Below, piece by piece: positions 1 to 7,868 of a DNA stretch of 64,000 bases. How positions within the stretch are numbered: position 1 is the stretch's first letter; every line of letters starts with the position of its first letter. The translations under genes were made by a program, and so were the position numbers. Source of the stretch: Prevotella sp. E13-17 (GTDB lineage Bacteria; Bacteroidota; Bacteroidia; Bacteroidales; Bacteroidaceae); assembly GCF_022024035.1 (NCBI RefSeq), contig NZ_CP091787.1, forward strand, positions 2,418,001-2,482,000, written 5' to 3'. The notes under the pieces are model-generated. The model was not told the DNA's origin. It saw only the letters and a program-made list of their open reading frames with translations, and did not search any database.

Positions 1-27
1 TCAAGGGATTCCTCTACTTAGAGGACT

Positions 28-1962
28 TTAACTGACGGGGGTATTTTTATCCAGTTTCTCGTAGATGGAGTTGTTGCTCTTATACTCTGGCACGATGGTC
101 TTCATCTTTGCCACAGTAGCCATATCATCGTACTGTTTCGAGATGGCTATCAGCTCTTCTATCTCTTTGTTCACCTCCTGATAGTCGTACTCGCGCACCT
201 CTGCAATACGTATCTTCTCATGGAACGAGGGCTTGGTGCCCTCCAACTCGTTGAGCACTTCCTCGTAGAGCTTCTCGCCTGGGCGCAGACCCGTGAACTT
301 AATCTCTATGTTCTTGGCACCACTCAAGGCAATCATGCGCTTGGCCAGATCGGCAATCTTCACGGGTTTACCCATGTCGAAGACGAAAATCTCGCCGCCA
401 TGTCCCTTGGTTCCGGCTTCCAGCACCAGCTTACAAGCCTCGGGTATCAGCATGAAGAAGCGCACGATGCGCTCGTCGGTCACGGTGACAGGTCCTCCTT
501 TCTTGATCTGTTCGCGGAACAAAGGAATCACAGAGCCGTTAGACCCCAGCACATTACCAAAACGAGTGGTCACGAACTGGGTCACCTTCTGGGCGTTGTT
601 CAGCGACTGAACATAAATCTCACAGATGCGCTTAGAACAACCCATCACATTGGTAGGATTCACAGCCTTATCGGTAGAGACCATCACAAACTTCTTGACG
701 CCATACTTCACACTCAGATCGGCAAGTACCTTCGTGCCATAAATATTGTTCTGCACGGCCTCACTGGGGTTGTTCTCCATCATCGGCACGTGCTTATAGG
801 CCGCTGCATGGAACACATAGTCGGGCTTATACATCTCGTAGATCTGTTCCATTCGATCTGCTTTGCAGATGCTGGTGACGATGGTCTCTGCCTTGACTTT
901 GGGGAAATCGCGTGCCATCATCAGCCGGATGTCATGCTCGGGGGTCTCTGCCTGGTCTATCAGAATCATCTTTTCAGGCTTATAGACGGCAATCTGGCGC
1001 ACCATCTCTGAGCCAATGCTACCTGCCGAACCGGTGATGAGCACTGTTTTTCCTTCAAGCAGCGCCCCCACAGAGTCCATATCGACCTTGATTTCCTGAC
1101 GAGGCAGCAGGTCTTCCACCTGCACCTCGCGCAACTGCATGCGCTGAATTTCGTCTTCAGTCACGTCATCATCCATTTCCCTTGTCGATTCTGCCAAGAA
1201 TATCTTGCAACCGGCCTTGATCAGGCAGTCTTGTAGCGCCGTGTCATTGCGGAAATCCCTAACTCGTAGCGGAGACACCAGAATGCCTTCGATGCCTTCT
1301 CGGGCAACGATGTCTTCTATATCATCCGACACATGATACACATTCAGCCCCATCAGCTGGATCTGGTGTGCACGGTCGTCGTGAGAAATGAAGCCTCTCA
1401 AAATAAAACGCTTGGGGCGTTCGGAGTTGATATTCTTGGCCAAGCCGACGCCACCCTGCAAAGCGCCGTATATCAGCACCTTCATGGCACGCTTATCGTA
1501 GAGTGCAATGCTATAGAGATTCTTCACGAGAATACGGATGCCCCACATGATTACCGTGGCCAAGACAAACGTCAGCAAGATCTCTGTGCTATTGAACGCC
1601 GCTACATCGAAAATATGGAGGCTGTTCATCAGCAACGTATAGCAGAACACAAGCACCATAGACAAGAGGTTACCATAAGCCACACGCATCAGATCCACAA
1701 AGCTACTGAACCTCACGATGCCTGAATAGGTGCGGAATGCGCGAAAGCCCATACAGCCAATCATGGTGTAAATAAGCATCGTTGAGAACACCTGGATGCG
1801 GTTTTCTATGAGCATGTCTGTCTTGCGATACAGCCAGAAAGAAAAAACTCCGGAAAAGAAGAGAATCAGTGCATCTAACAAAAGCATGCACCAATATGGT
1901 AAAGATTTCCTGTTAAAATACCAATTAAGTATCTTATTGAATGACATCATCATGGTTTCCAT
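28..1962 (-). CDS. Membrane-bound NDP-sugar 4,6-dehydratase (PglF/WbpM/CapD type)
   Basis: This protein probably converts UDP-GlcNAc (or a related NDP-sugar) to a 4-keto-6-deoxy intermediate for surface polysaccharide. The first ~150 residues hold four hydrophobic segments, followed by a nucleotide-binding-like domain and, from about residue 305, an extended SDR domain with the Rossmann motif TGSAGSIG (310-317). The STDKAVNP motif and MGCSKR are typical of the large PglF/WbpM branch, in which Met replaces the usual SDR tyrosine. Length (644 aa) matches that family. Several Met codons lie at the N-terminus (M1, M4-M6), so the exact start is uncertain. It is separated from the capsule operon at 49-64 kb but probably serves it or another glycan locus beyond the left edge. 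Confidence 0.9.
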   Translation of the reverse strand: METMMMSFNKILNWYFNRKSLPYWCMLLLDALILFFSGVFSFWLYRKTDMLIENRIQVFSTMLIYTMIGCMGFRAFRTYSGIVRFSSFVDLMRVAYGNLLSMVLVFCYTLLMNSLHIFDVAAFNSTEILLTFVLATVIMWGIRILVKNLYSIALYDKRAMKVLIYGALQGGVGLAKNINSERPKRFILRGFISHDDRAHQIQLMGLNVYHVSDDIEDIVAREGIEGILVSPLRVRDFRNDTALQDCLIKAGCKIFLAESTREMDDDVTEDEIQRMQLREVQVEDLLPRQEIKVDMDSVGALLEGKTVLITGSAGSIGSEMVRQIAVYKPEKMILIDQAETPEHDIRLMMARDFPKVKAETIVTSICKADRMEQIYEMYKPDYVFHAAAYKHVPMMENNPSEAVQNNIYGTKVLADLSVKYGVKKFVMVSTDKAVNPTNVMGCSKRICEIYVQSLNNAQKVTQFVTTRFGNVLGSNGSVIPLFREQIKKGGPVTVTDERIVRFFMLIPEACKLVLEAGTKGHGGEIFVFDMGKPVKIADLAKRMIALSGAKNIEIKFTGLRPGEKLYEEVLNELEGTKPSFHEKIRIAEVREYDYQEVNKEIEELIAISKQYDDMATVAKMKTIVPEYKSNNSIYEKLDKNTPVS

Positions 1963-2000
1963 TTCCCAATACTTAAATCAAACATCACTATTTTTCGATG

Positions 2001-2008
2001 CAAAAATA
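2001..2008 (-). promoter_or_regulatory. Putative Bacteroidetes -7 box for the dehydratase gene
   Basis: Read on the minus strand, TATTTTTG fits the Bacteroidetes -7 consensus TAnnTTTG and lies about 40 bases upstream of the dehydratase start in an A/T-rich gap. No convincing -33 TTTG element was seen. Confidence 0.4.
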
Positions 2009-2154
2009 AACATTTTTTTTATTTTGATACTGATAATTCATGTTTTTTTTCATTTCAAGGCCACAAATACCGTAAAAAAGATAAGTTAAAGGCATTTGTT
2101 ACCATTTTTTTTTGTGAATGACATCACTGAACGTACACCTAAACAAAATAATAA

Positions 2155-2184
2155 GGGCGAAGCTGAACTTCTCCACTTCGCCCT
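2155..2184 (-). terminator. Rho-independent terminator after the flavodiiron gene
   Basis: A perfect 9-bp inverted repeat (AGGGCGAAG / CTTCGCCCT) with a 12-base loop lies just past the flavodiiron stop. On the minus strand it is followed by a T-rich run (TTATTATTTTG), as expected of an intrinsic terminator. Confidence 0.65.
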
Positions 2185-2218
2185 CATCATATGCTTTTCA
2201 CCGGGAATGAACGCCCAA

Positions 2219-3379
2219 TCACTTCGAAAGAATCTCGGCCAACTGTGCCAGTCGTGCTTCATCCTCGGCTTTCATGCGCGAGCGAATGCTCACCATAGGC
2301 TCCACAATCTCGCAGTCCTTCATGGCTTCAATCATCGTGCGCATGGTGCGACCTGCCGTAGGTGCCCAGCTTCCATTCTCAATAATGCCAAAGCGACGCT
2401 TTTGGTAGTTCTTGATTTGCAGGTGATACAGGAAGTCGTGCATGGGTGGAAACACGCCTGCATCATAGCTGGAGGCAGCCACTACCACCGTGGGATAACG
2501 AAAGGCGTCCTCGATGGCCTCAGCCATGTCTGATCGACACAGGTCGCTCACCACCACTTTCTTGGCGCCCTTCTCGCGCAGCAACTCTGCCAGGTGCTCG
2601 GCAGCCTTGGCCGTGCCGCCATGGATGCTGGCATAGGCAATAAAGATGCCCTCGCTCTCGGGTTCGTACTTGCTCCAGATGTCATACAGGCGCACAGCCT
2701 CTTTCAGGGCAGCCCCCTGCAGCTCTGGTCCGTGCAGCGGACAGATGGTCTGCACATCGATGTCTGCAGCCTTCTTCAGAACGCTCTGCACCTGAGAGCC
2801 ATACTTTCCACATATATTAAAATAATAACGGCGTGCCTCACAAGCCCAGTCGTCGGTCTCGTTGACCAATGCGCCAAACTTACCAAAACCATCGGCTGAG
2901 AACAGCACCTTCTCTGTGCTCTCGTAGCTCATGATGACCTCGGGCCAGTGCACCATAGCTGCACCAATGAAATGCAAGGTGTGCTGTCCCAGCGCCAGGG
3001 TATCACCTTCTTTGACGATGACAACGCGACCTTCGAAGTTCACGCCCTCGAAGAAGTTGGGCAACATCTTGGCGGCCTGCGCGCTGCACACCAGTTTGAC
3101 ATGGTGATAGGTCTCCATCATCCAGGCTATCAGCGCTGCATGGTCTGGCTCCATGTGGTGCGCCACCAGATAGTCGGGCTGACGACCGTTCAGGGCCTTC
3201 GTCAGGTTAGCTTTCCACTCCTCGCCCTTACGACAATCAGCCGTGTCCAGCACGGCTATCTGCTCATCGTCGATGAGATACGAGTTATAACTCATGCCCT
3301 CGGGCACCGCATACTGACTCTCGAAGAGATCGATGTCGAGATCGTCCACACCGATATACTTGATGGTATCGCTTATCAT
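2219..3379 (-). CDS. Flavodiiron protein (FprA family)
   Basis: This is a cytoplasmic O2 or NO reductase of the A-type flavoprotein family. The N-terminal metallo-beta-lactamase-like domain carries diiron ligands in HMEPDH (75-80), a later His in MVHWPE (about 144), Asp in FSADGF (about 162) and His in CPLHGPE. The C-terminal third is a flavodoxin domain with the FMN loop YASIHGGTAKAA. Length (386 aa) is normal for the two-domain form, and no rubredoxin domain is present. It has its own promoter and terminator, so it is probably monocistronic. A role in oxygen protection of an anaerobe is inferred from the family. Confidence 0.92.
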   Translation of the reverse strand: MISDTIKYIGVDDLDIDLFESQYAVPEGMSYNSYLIDDEQIAVLDTADCRKGEEWKANLTKALNGRQPDYLVAHHMEPDHAALIAWMMETYHHVKLVCSAQAAKMLPNFFEGVNFEGRVVIVKEGDTLALGQHTLHFIGAAMVHWPEVIMSYESTEKVLFSADGFGKFGALVNETDDWACEARRYYFNICGKYGSQVQSVLKKAADIDVQTICPLHGPELQGAALKEAVRLYDIWSKYEPESEGIFIAYASIHGGTAKAAEHLAELLREKGAKKVVVSDLCRSDMAEAIEDAFRYPTVVVAASSYDAGVFPPMHDFLYHLQIKNYQKRRFGIIENGSWAPTAGRTMRTMIEAMKDCEIVEPMVSIRSRMKAEDEARLAQLAEILSK

Positions 3380-3417
3380 GTCTTATCCTTAATAATAAAT
3401 AGAAATACAATTTTCGA

Positions 3418-3425
3418 CAAAGATA
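3418..3425 (-). promoter_or_regulatory. Putative -7 box for the flavodiiron gene
   Basis: On the minus strand TATCTTTG matches TAnnTTTG about 40 bases ahead of the start codon. A TTGG lies 18 bases further upstream as a possible -33 element. Confidence 0.5.
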
Positions 3426-3467
3426 CGAATTAAATTTGTATTGCCAACATCAAACCAAAAAATTTTG

Positions 3468-3475
3468 TAATTTTG
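3468..3475 (+). promoter_or_regulatory. Putative -7 box for the DNA glycosylase operon
   Basis: TAATTTTG matches the Bacteroidetes -7 consensus and lies 20 bases upstream of the glycosylase ATG. It is divergent from the flavodiiron promoter in the same 115-bp gap. Confidence 0.5.
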
Positions 3476-3494
3476 CAAAGAAAAAGAACCGCTT

Positions 3495-4256
3495 ATGACC
3501 ACTACGACATCCTACTTGAACGAAGAAAACATAGCGCGCAGCACCAACAGCGTGGAGTATCACCCACTGCGTCCGTTCCTTCCCGAGAACGCCCAAGTAC
3601 TGTTCCTGGGCAGTTTCCCTCCACAGCGCAAGCGGTGGTGTATGGATTTCTACTATCCCAACTTCATCAACGACCACTGGCGCATCGAGGGTCAGCTGTT
3701 CTTTGGCGACAAGAACCACTTTGTGGACACAGAGCATAAATGCTTCAAGATCGACGATATTATCGCCTTCTGTCGGGAGAAAGGGCTCGCCTTCTACGAC
3801 ACCTCCACCGCCATTCGCCGCCTGCAAGACAATGCCTCCGACAAATTCCTCGAGGTGGTAGAGCCCACCGATGTCCGCGCCCTCATTTCCAAGCTTCCCC
3901 ACCTCCGTGCCATCGTCACCACTGGCGAGAAGGCCACCGCCACCATCTGTGCCACCCTTGGCATCCCAGAAGTACCCAAGGTCAACACCTCTGTGCTAGT
4001 CTCTGCCGCACCACCTCTCACTTCTCACTTCTCACCTCTCAGTTCTCAGTTTGCGCCAAAGGCGCACTCACCTCTCACCTCTCATCTCTCATCTTGCGGC
4101 TCTGCCGCACCACCTCACACCTCAGACATCAGACATCAGACATCAGCCCTCACCCTATGGCGCCTACCCTCTTCTTCACGCGCTTATCCCCTGGCCTTCG
4201 ACAAAAAGGTGGAGGCCTACCGACTCATGTTTAAAGAAGTATTTGACGAAATATGA
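3495..4256 (+). CDS. Uracil-DNA glycosylase family protein with in-frame repeat insertion
   Basis: This is a base-excision repair glycosylase of the UDG/Mug superfamily. The core begins near residue 35 with VLFLGSFPPQ (the GxxPS-like active-site strand), then FYYPNFINDHWR and FFGDKNHF, as in Bacteroidales homologues. Residues ~170-219 are low complexity (Ser/Thr/His/Pro-rich) and are encoded by a dispersed repeat also found outside genes. The family C-terminus (YPLAFDKKVEAYRLMFKEVF) resumes after it, so the repeat was accommodated in frame. Whether the enzyme remains active is unknown. The stop overlaps the next start (ATGA), which suggests translational coupling. Confidence 0.75.
   Translation: MTTTTSYLNEENIARSTNSVEYHPLRPFLPENAQVLFLGSFPPQRKRWCMDFYYPNFINDHWRIEGQLFFGDKNHFVDTEHKCFKIDDIIAFCREKGLAFYDTSTAIRRLQDNASDKFLEVVEPTDVRALISKLPHLRAIVTTGEKATATICATLGIPEVPKVNTSVLVSAAPPLTSHFSPLSSQFAPKAHSPLTSHLSSCGSAAPPHTSDIRHQTSALTLWRLPSSSRAYPLAFDKKVEAYRLMFKEVFDEI
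4003..4150. repeat. Dispersed 'ctcacctctcatctctc / gcgccaaaggcgc' repeat inside the glycosylase gene
   Basis: The stretch consists of tandem variants of CACCTCTCACTTCTCA, small palindromes with 3-base loops (GCGCCAAAGGCGC and TGCGGCTCTGCCGCA), and a run of ATCAGACATCAGAC. The same words occur at 5876-6018, 7671-7706, 8184-8290 and 8880-8935. Confidence 0.8.
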
Positions 4257-4927
4257 TGAGACTACAAGAAGAAATACATAGTTGCCCGGAACTGATGGAC
4301 TTGATCCAAGAAATAGGCTTTCTGCCTCTGTTGGACAGCGGCATCACAGGTTTTTCTGCTGAAGACTTGGTGGACGAAGACTGCCGCTATGTCGTCTATC
4401 CCGATGGCGGTTGGGACTGGCCTTTATGGAAATGGAAAGGCCCCATCGTACAGGAGGGCAACTGTGTCTATGGAAAGTTCTTTGCCACCAAGGCTGGCTT
4501 CATCAGCCGCGAGTGGTGGCCCGACTTCTGTAACTATCGTCGCAGCAGGTTTTCTGCACCCGAAGAAGGTAGCATCGAAGAAGCCATCCTATTCACCCTG
4601 CAGGAGCAAGGCAGCATGATTACACGTAAACTGCGTGCCGCCTGCGGTTTTACGGGTCCAAAGATGCGGAGCAAGTTCGACGGCTACGTCACACGTTTGC
4701 AGATGGCTTGTCGTGTCGTCACCGAAGACTTCGTCTATCCACTGGACAAGCACAACCATGAATACGGATGGGGCTGGGCACTTCTCACGACCCCCGAACA
4801 ACTCTTAGGACATGACGTTTCTCTATGTCCTCACACACCGGAGGAATCCTTTCAGCGTCTCAAGCATCATTTCTGCGCCCTCCTGCCCGAGGCTTCCGAC
4901 AAGCAAATCGCGAAGTTAATCGGATAG
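4253..4927 (+). CDS. AlkZ-related hypothetical protein
   Basis: The 224-aa protein has a winged-helix-like stretch (SIEEAILFTLQEQGSMITRK, about 108-127) and a YVVYPDGGWDWPLWKWKGPIV block. From memory this resembles the 'AlkZ-related' family of Bacteroidetes, relatives of the HTH_42 DNA glycosylases, although the catalytic QxQ of AlkZ is not evident. Its start overlaps the stop of the DNA glycosylase gene, so the two are probably co-translated and a DNA-repair role is inferred from context. Assignment to a family is tentative. Confidence 0.6.
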   Translation: MMRLQEEIHSCPELMDLIQEIGFLPLLDSGITGFSAEDLVDEDCRYVVYPDGGWDWPLWKWKGPIVQEGNCVYGKFFATKAGFISREWWPDFCNYRRSRFSAPEEGSIEEAILFTLQEQGSMITRKLRAACGFTGPKMRSKFDGYVTRLQMACRVVTEDFVYPLDKHNHEYGWGWALLTTPEQLLGHDVSLCPHTPEESFQRLKHHFCALLPEASDKQIAKLIG

Positions 4928-4991
4928 CATCATGCGCCATGATTTGACAGCAAGTTATCCTCATGTCTCGTAGGTTGCGATGCCATCACAG

Positions 4992-5234
4992 CTACTCATA
5001 CTGATTCTTCCGCCGATATTGTTCTGTCAAGGTGAGAAGTTCTTTAAACGTCTCCACCCTCTCTGGCTTCATCTTCCCAGCATTCATCGCTTTACGATTC
5101 GCCTTCAGCCAGTTCAGCATGTCATGTTCCTCAATCCGATGCTTCGAAGGATTTCGTTTATTGACATCAATAAACGAAATCACTTCCTGATATCTTGCCT
5201 CCCAACGTTCGTCTTGTGTCATACCATCATCCAT
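4992..5234 (-). CDS. Small helicase-associated (HA)-domain-like protein
   Basis: The 80-aa protein is made almost entirely of one repeat resembling the helicase-associated domain: W-x3-Y-x2-V, then NKRNPSKH, then LNWLKANRKAMNAGKM. A close relative of 65 aa lies at 14116-14313, sharing RWxAxYxEVxSFIxxNKRNPSK. HA domains usually occur at the C-terminus of Bacteroidetes helicases and are thought to bind nucleic acid. Stand-alone copies are poorly understood. The start at 5234 (MDDGM) or the internal MTQDERW cannot be separated; the latter aligns with the relative. Confidence 0.6.
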   Translation of the reverse strand: MDDGMTQDERWEARYQEVISFIDVNKRNPSKHRIEEHDMLNWLKANRKAMNAGKMKPERVETFKELLTLTEQYRRKNQYE

Positions 5235-5310
5235 TTTTTAGATAAACAAATAATAATCCGAACAAAGTCCTTTCATCTTTGGGCGATTTTTATTGCTTTA
5301 CGCTTCGCCC

Positions 5311-5760
5311 TCATCCCAATATCTGCTTGGCATGCTCCTGGGTTTTGATCTGCTTGCCGGCAAAGATCTGCTCGATGATGCCTTCCTCGTTGATCACAAA
5401 CGTCGTGCGGATGGTCCCCATTGTCTTTTTGCCATACATATTCTTCTCACCCCAGGCTCCCATTGCCTCCAAGAGCGCATGGTCAATGTCAGCGATGAGC
5501 GGAAAAGGCAGTTGATGCTTCTCCTTAAACTTCACATGCGATGCTGCCGAATCCTTGCTCACGCCAACCACCTCGTACCCTCTGCCCTGCAATTCGTTAT
5601 AATGGTCACGCAAGCTACAAGCCTCAGCCGTACACCCGCTGGTATTATCCTTAGGATAAAAGTACAACACCAGTTTACGGCCACGATAGTCACTCAGACG
5701 GATTTCCCGTCCCTGTTCGTCCTTGCCCAGAATCTCGGGCGCTTGATCTCCAATGTTCAT
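5311..5760 (-). CDS. bcp: Thioredoxin-dependent thiol peroxidase (BCP peroxiredoxin)
   Basis: This cytoplasmic peroxiredoxin reduces hydroperoxides using thioredoxin. The PKDNTSGCTAEACSL motif gives the peroxidatic Cys43 and the resolving Cys48 typical of the atypical 2-Cys BCP class, and 149 aa is the standard length. A promoter-like TATATTTG lies upstream, and a 6-bp inverted repeat (GGGCGA/TCGCCC, 5281-5310) follows the stop and might act as a weak terminator. Confidence 0.95.
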   Translation of the reverse strand: MNIGDQAPEILGKDEQGREIRLSDYRGRKLVLYFYPKDNTSGCTAEACSLRDHYNELQGRGYEVVGVSKDSAASHVKFKEKHQLPFPLIADIDHALLEAMGAWGEKNMYGKKTMGTIRTTFVINEEGIIEQIFAGKQIKTQEHAKQILG

Positions 5761-5816
5761 ATCTTATATTATTTAATACACTTTCCCATATCGTTTCCAT
5801 TTATTGGTTTCGGTTG

Positions 5817-5824
5817 CAAATATA
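5817..5824 (-). promoter_or_regulatory. Putative -7 box for bcp
   Basis: The minus strand reads TATATTTG, a match to TAnnTTTG, about 57 bases upstream of the bcp ATG. Confidence 0.45.
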
Positions 5825-5875
5825 CGAATTAATTTCTGTCCACCAAGAGATTAAAGAAAACTTATAAAAAAAAGA

Positions 5876-6018
5876 GCCGCACCACCTCTCACCTCTCACT
5901 TCTCAGTTCTCAGTTCTCAGTTTGCGCCAAAGGCGCACTCACCTCTCATCTCTCATCTCTCATCTCTCATCTTGCGCCAAAGGCGCACTCATCTCTCATC
6001 TTGCGCCAAAGGCGCACC
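5876..6018. repeat. Dispersed 'ctcacctctcatctctc / gcgccaaaggcgc' repeat, intergenic copy
   Basis: Tandem TCTCATCTCTCATCT-type units are interspersed with three copies of the hairpin word TTGCGCCAAAGGCGCAC. It lies between bcp and the broken ORF and supplies that ORF's last codons. It is the same family as the repeats inside the glycosylase and primase genes. Confidence 0.85.
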
Positions 6019-6294
6019 AATGATAGCTGACAAATCCCAGTTGGGGGTGGCGGAGGGGTGACGGTCGTAATAGGAGAGGATGTCTTGATGGATGGCTAAG
6101 AGCTGATCTACGCCCAGGACATCGCTGGGCAGAAGTTTCCCGTTTTAGGCTCGCGAAAAAATGCCATGGGCCAGGTGATAACGGGTCTCCATGGCACGAC
6201 GACTGTTAGCGAAGACACGGTCGGCCTTCTTCAATACGATGGCTGTCAGCTTGAGCGCTGACGGCAGGGTCACTAAAACGTTTTCTTTCTTCAT
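5989..6294 (-). pseudogene. Nonsense-interrupted small ORF
   Basis: From ATG at 6294 the frame reads MKKENVLVTLPSALKLT and stays open for 49 codons to a TAA at 6145-6147. Past that stop the same frame continues sensibly (NGKLLPSDVLGVDQLL, then HQDILSYYDRHPSATPNWD) to a TGA at 5989-5991 inside the repeat. This looks like a ~100-aa protein broken by one nonsense change or a sequencing error. I do not recognise the family. It sits just upstream of, and divergent from, the ATPase-primase cassette. The rest of the gap to 6469 holds no other gene. Confidence 0.45.
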
Positions 6295-6469
6295 ATAAAA
6301 CTTACTATTAATGAATAACTGATGTATAAAATATTACAACTTAAAAACATTTGTTAAATGCGTCCTCACACGGACACTTTTTCTTTCGTCTCGCAGGAAA
6401 TAACGAACTTTGCATCGTCAACATAAACAAGACATTGAATAGTTAACGTAATAATTTGATAGATAGTAT

Positions 6470-7660
6470 ATGACAGAACAGAAAAATTCAGTTCCTTTGC
6501 ACCTGATTCGCGAGGAGCTGTGCCTGGCTGGCATCTCCAGCGAACAGGAACAGCGCCTGCATCAGTTGGAGGCCCGAAGACGCATCACGCCACAAACCAG
6601 GCTCCGTCCCATGGAGTTCCTGTTCCGTCTGGGCGGCAGCCCCTGCTTTGCGCGAGGCGAGCTCACCGGCCTGTCGGGCAAGGCCAAGAGCGGCAAGACC
6701 TTCGTCAGCAGTATCCTCATGGCCCTGTGCTTTCGCAGTCAGTTGCTCTCCGTCGAACGGATTGAGCAGAAACGGCTGCACGTGCTGTGGTATGACACCG
6801 AGCAGAGCGAGGAATCGACGCAAGACATCCTGCGCAACCGTATCATCCCCCTCACAGGCATCGCCGAGGAACAGTTCCCCAACGAGCTGATGGATGTGTT
6901 CAACGTCCGTGGCGAGGCCATGGCCGACCGTATCGGCATCCTCGAGCTCTTTGTGCTGCGCTACCAGCCCGACCTGGTGGTGCTCGACGGTATCCGCGAC
7001 CTCGTGGCAGATATCAACGATGGCGTGGTGGCGCAAGACACCATCGAGCGACTGATGCGTCTGGCCTCCGACAACCATTGCGCCATCGTGTGCGTGCTCC
7101 ACCAGAACAAGTCGCAGGAAGACCGTAACCTCCGTGGCTGGATAGGCACCGAACTCAAGAACAAGGCCTTTGAGGTGTATGAGTGTTCCAAGTCCAGTGA
7201 GCGCATCTTCACCTGGGCGCAGACCGACACCCGTAAGTACGACATCCCCACAGCACTCCAGTTCGCTGTCAACGAGGAGGGACTACCCTACCTGTGTACC
7301 CACGAGGAGCTCGTAGAGGCGCAGTTCCGATCTCAGCAGAAGATGGCGGCGAAGATGCAGCAGGGCACCAACAAATTGCCCGACATGAACCCAAAGTACG
7401 TACGCAAGGAGGGGCGCAAGTATGTCTTCGATGTCAAGCAGCTCTTTGCTGACATCATGACGCCCGGTCAGCCCTATCAGCAGGACACGCTGAAGACGCA
7501 GATCTACGATGCCACCAATGCCATCAAGCCCAAGCTGCACGACGAGATCCTGCAGAAGGCCGTCGCCGAAAAGGTCCTCCTCTGTGTCACCAATCCCTTC
7601 GGTAAGAAGGAGTATCTTCTCCCCTTGCCCGATCCAGTGCAGCAAAACCTACCCTTTTAG
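6470..7660 (+). CDS. RepA/RecA-like AAA family ATPase
   Basis: The protein has a Walker A motif GKAKSGKT (70-77) and a Walker B-like strand PDLVVLDGIRDLV, followed by IVCVLHQNKS. This is the RecA-fold 'AAA_25/RepA-like' ATPase seen in Bacteroidales next to a CHC2 primase. A role as a helicase or loader in replication of a mobile or formerly mobile unit is inferred from fold and neighbour. It is the first gene of a plus-strand cassette ending with the amidase at 10869, and its high GC fits the other cassette genes. Confidence 0.8.
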   Translation: MTEQKNSVPLHLIREELCLAGISSEQEQRLHQLEARRRITPQTRLRPMEFLFRLGGSPCFARGELTGLSGKAKSGKTFVSSILMALCFRSQLLSVERIEQKRLHVLWYDTEQSEESTQDILRNRIIPLTGIAEEQFPNELMDVFNVRGEAMADRIGILELFVLRYQPDLVVLDGIRDLVADINDGVVAQDTIERLMRLASDNHCAIVCVLHQNKSQEDRNLRGWIGTELKNKAFEVYECSKSSERIFTWAQTDTRKYDIPTALQFAVNEEGLPYLCTHEELVEAQFRSQQKMAAKMQQGTNKLPDMNPKYVRKEGRKYVFDVKQLFADIMTPGQPYQQDTLKTQIYDATNAIKPKLHDEILQKAVAEKVLLCVTNPFGKKEYLLPLPDPVQQNLPF

Positions 7661-7670
7661 CGATATCTCT

Positions 7671-7868
7671 TCCCTCAGACATCAGCCTTCATACATCAGC
7701 CATCAATCTCTGCCGTAGGTGAAGTCCTACCCCCATACGTAATTCTCTCTACGAGAGAGAATGTAGTATGTGGGGCCTCAGGCCCTTCACCGCAGGCTAT
7801 AAAACGAATCGAGCCATCTGCTCACTTTTTTTGTATAATTTCCCGCGATAGCGGCTAAACTAGAAAAT
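7671..7868. repeat. Repeat-rich intergenic gap with an 86-nt nested hairpin (7710-7795)
   Basis: Between the ATPase and primase, arms CTGC...GGTGAAG pair with CTTCACC...GCAG, then CCCCATAC with GTATGTGGGG, then a perfect 9-bp stem ATTCTCTCT/AGAGAGAAT with loop ACG. The preceding bases (7671-7706) are ATCAGCC-type words of the dispersed repeat, and TTTCCCGCGATAGCGGC near 7838 recurs near 9707. It may be a non-autonomous palindromic element or an RNA structure controlling the primase. Confidence 0.55.

Noticed and set aside
220..1011. Long plus-strand ORF opposite the dehydratase gene
   Set aside because: It is an antisense shadow; the minus-strand frame has clear family motifs. The same reasoning applies to other long antisense ORFs, such as those opposite 6488-7102 and 10339-10878.
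5876..6018. CRISPR-like array, because of the repeated TTGCGCCAAAGGCGCAC words
   Set aside because: The spacing is irregular, the intervening DNA is itself repetitive and no cas genes are present.
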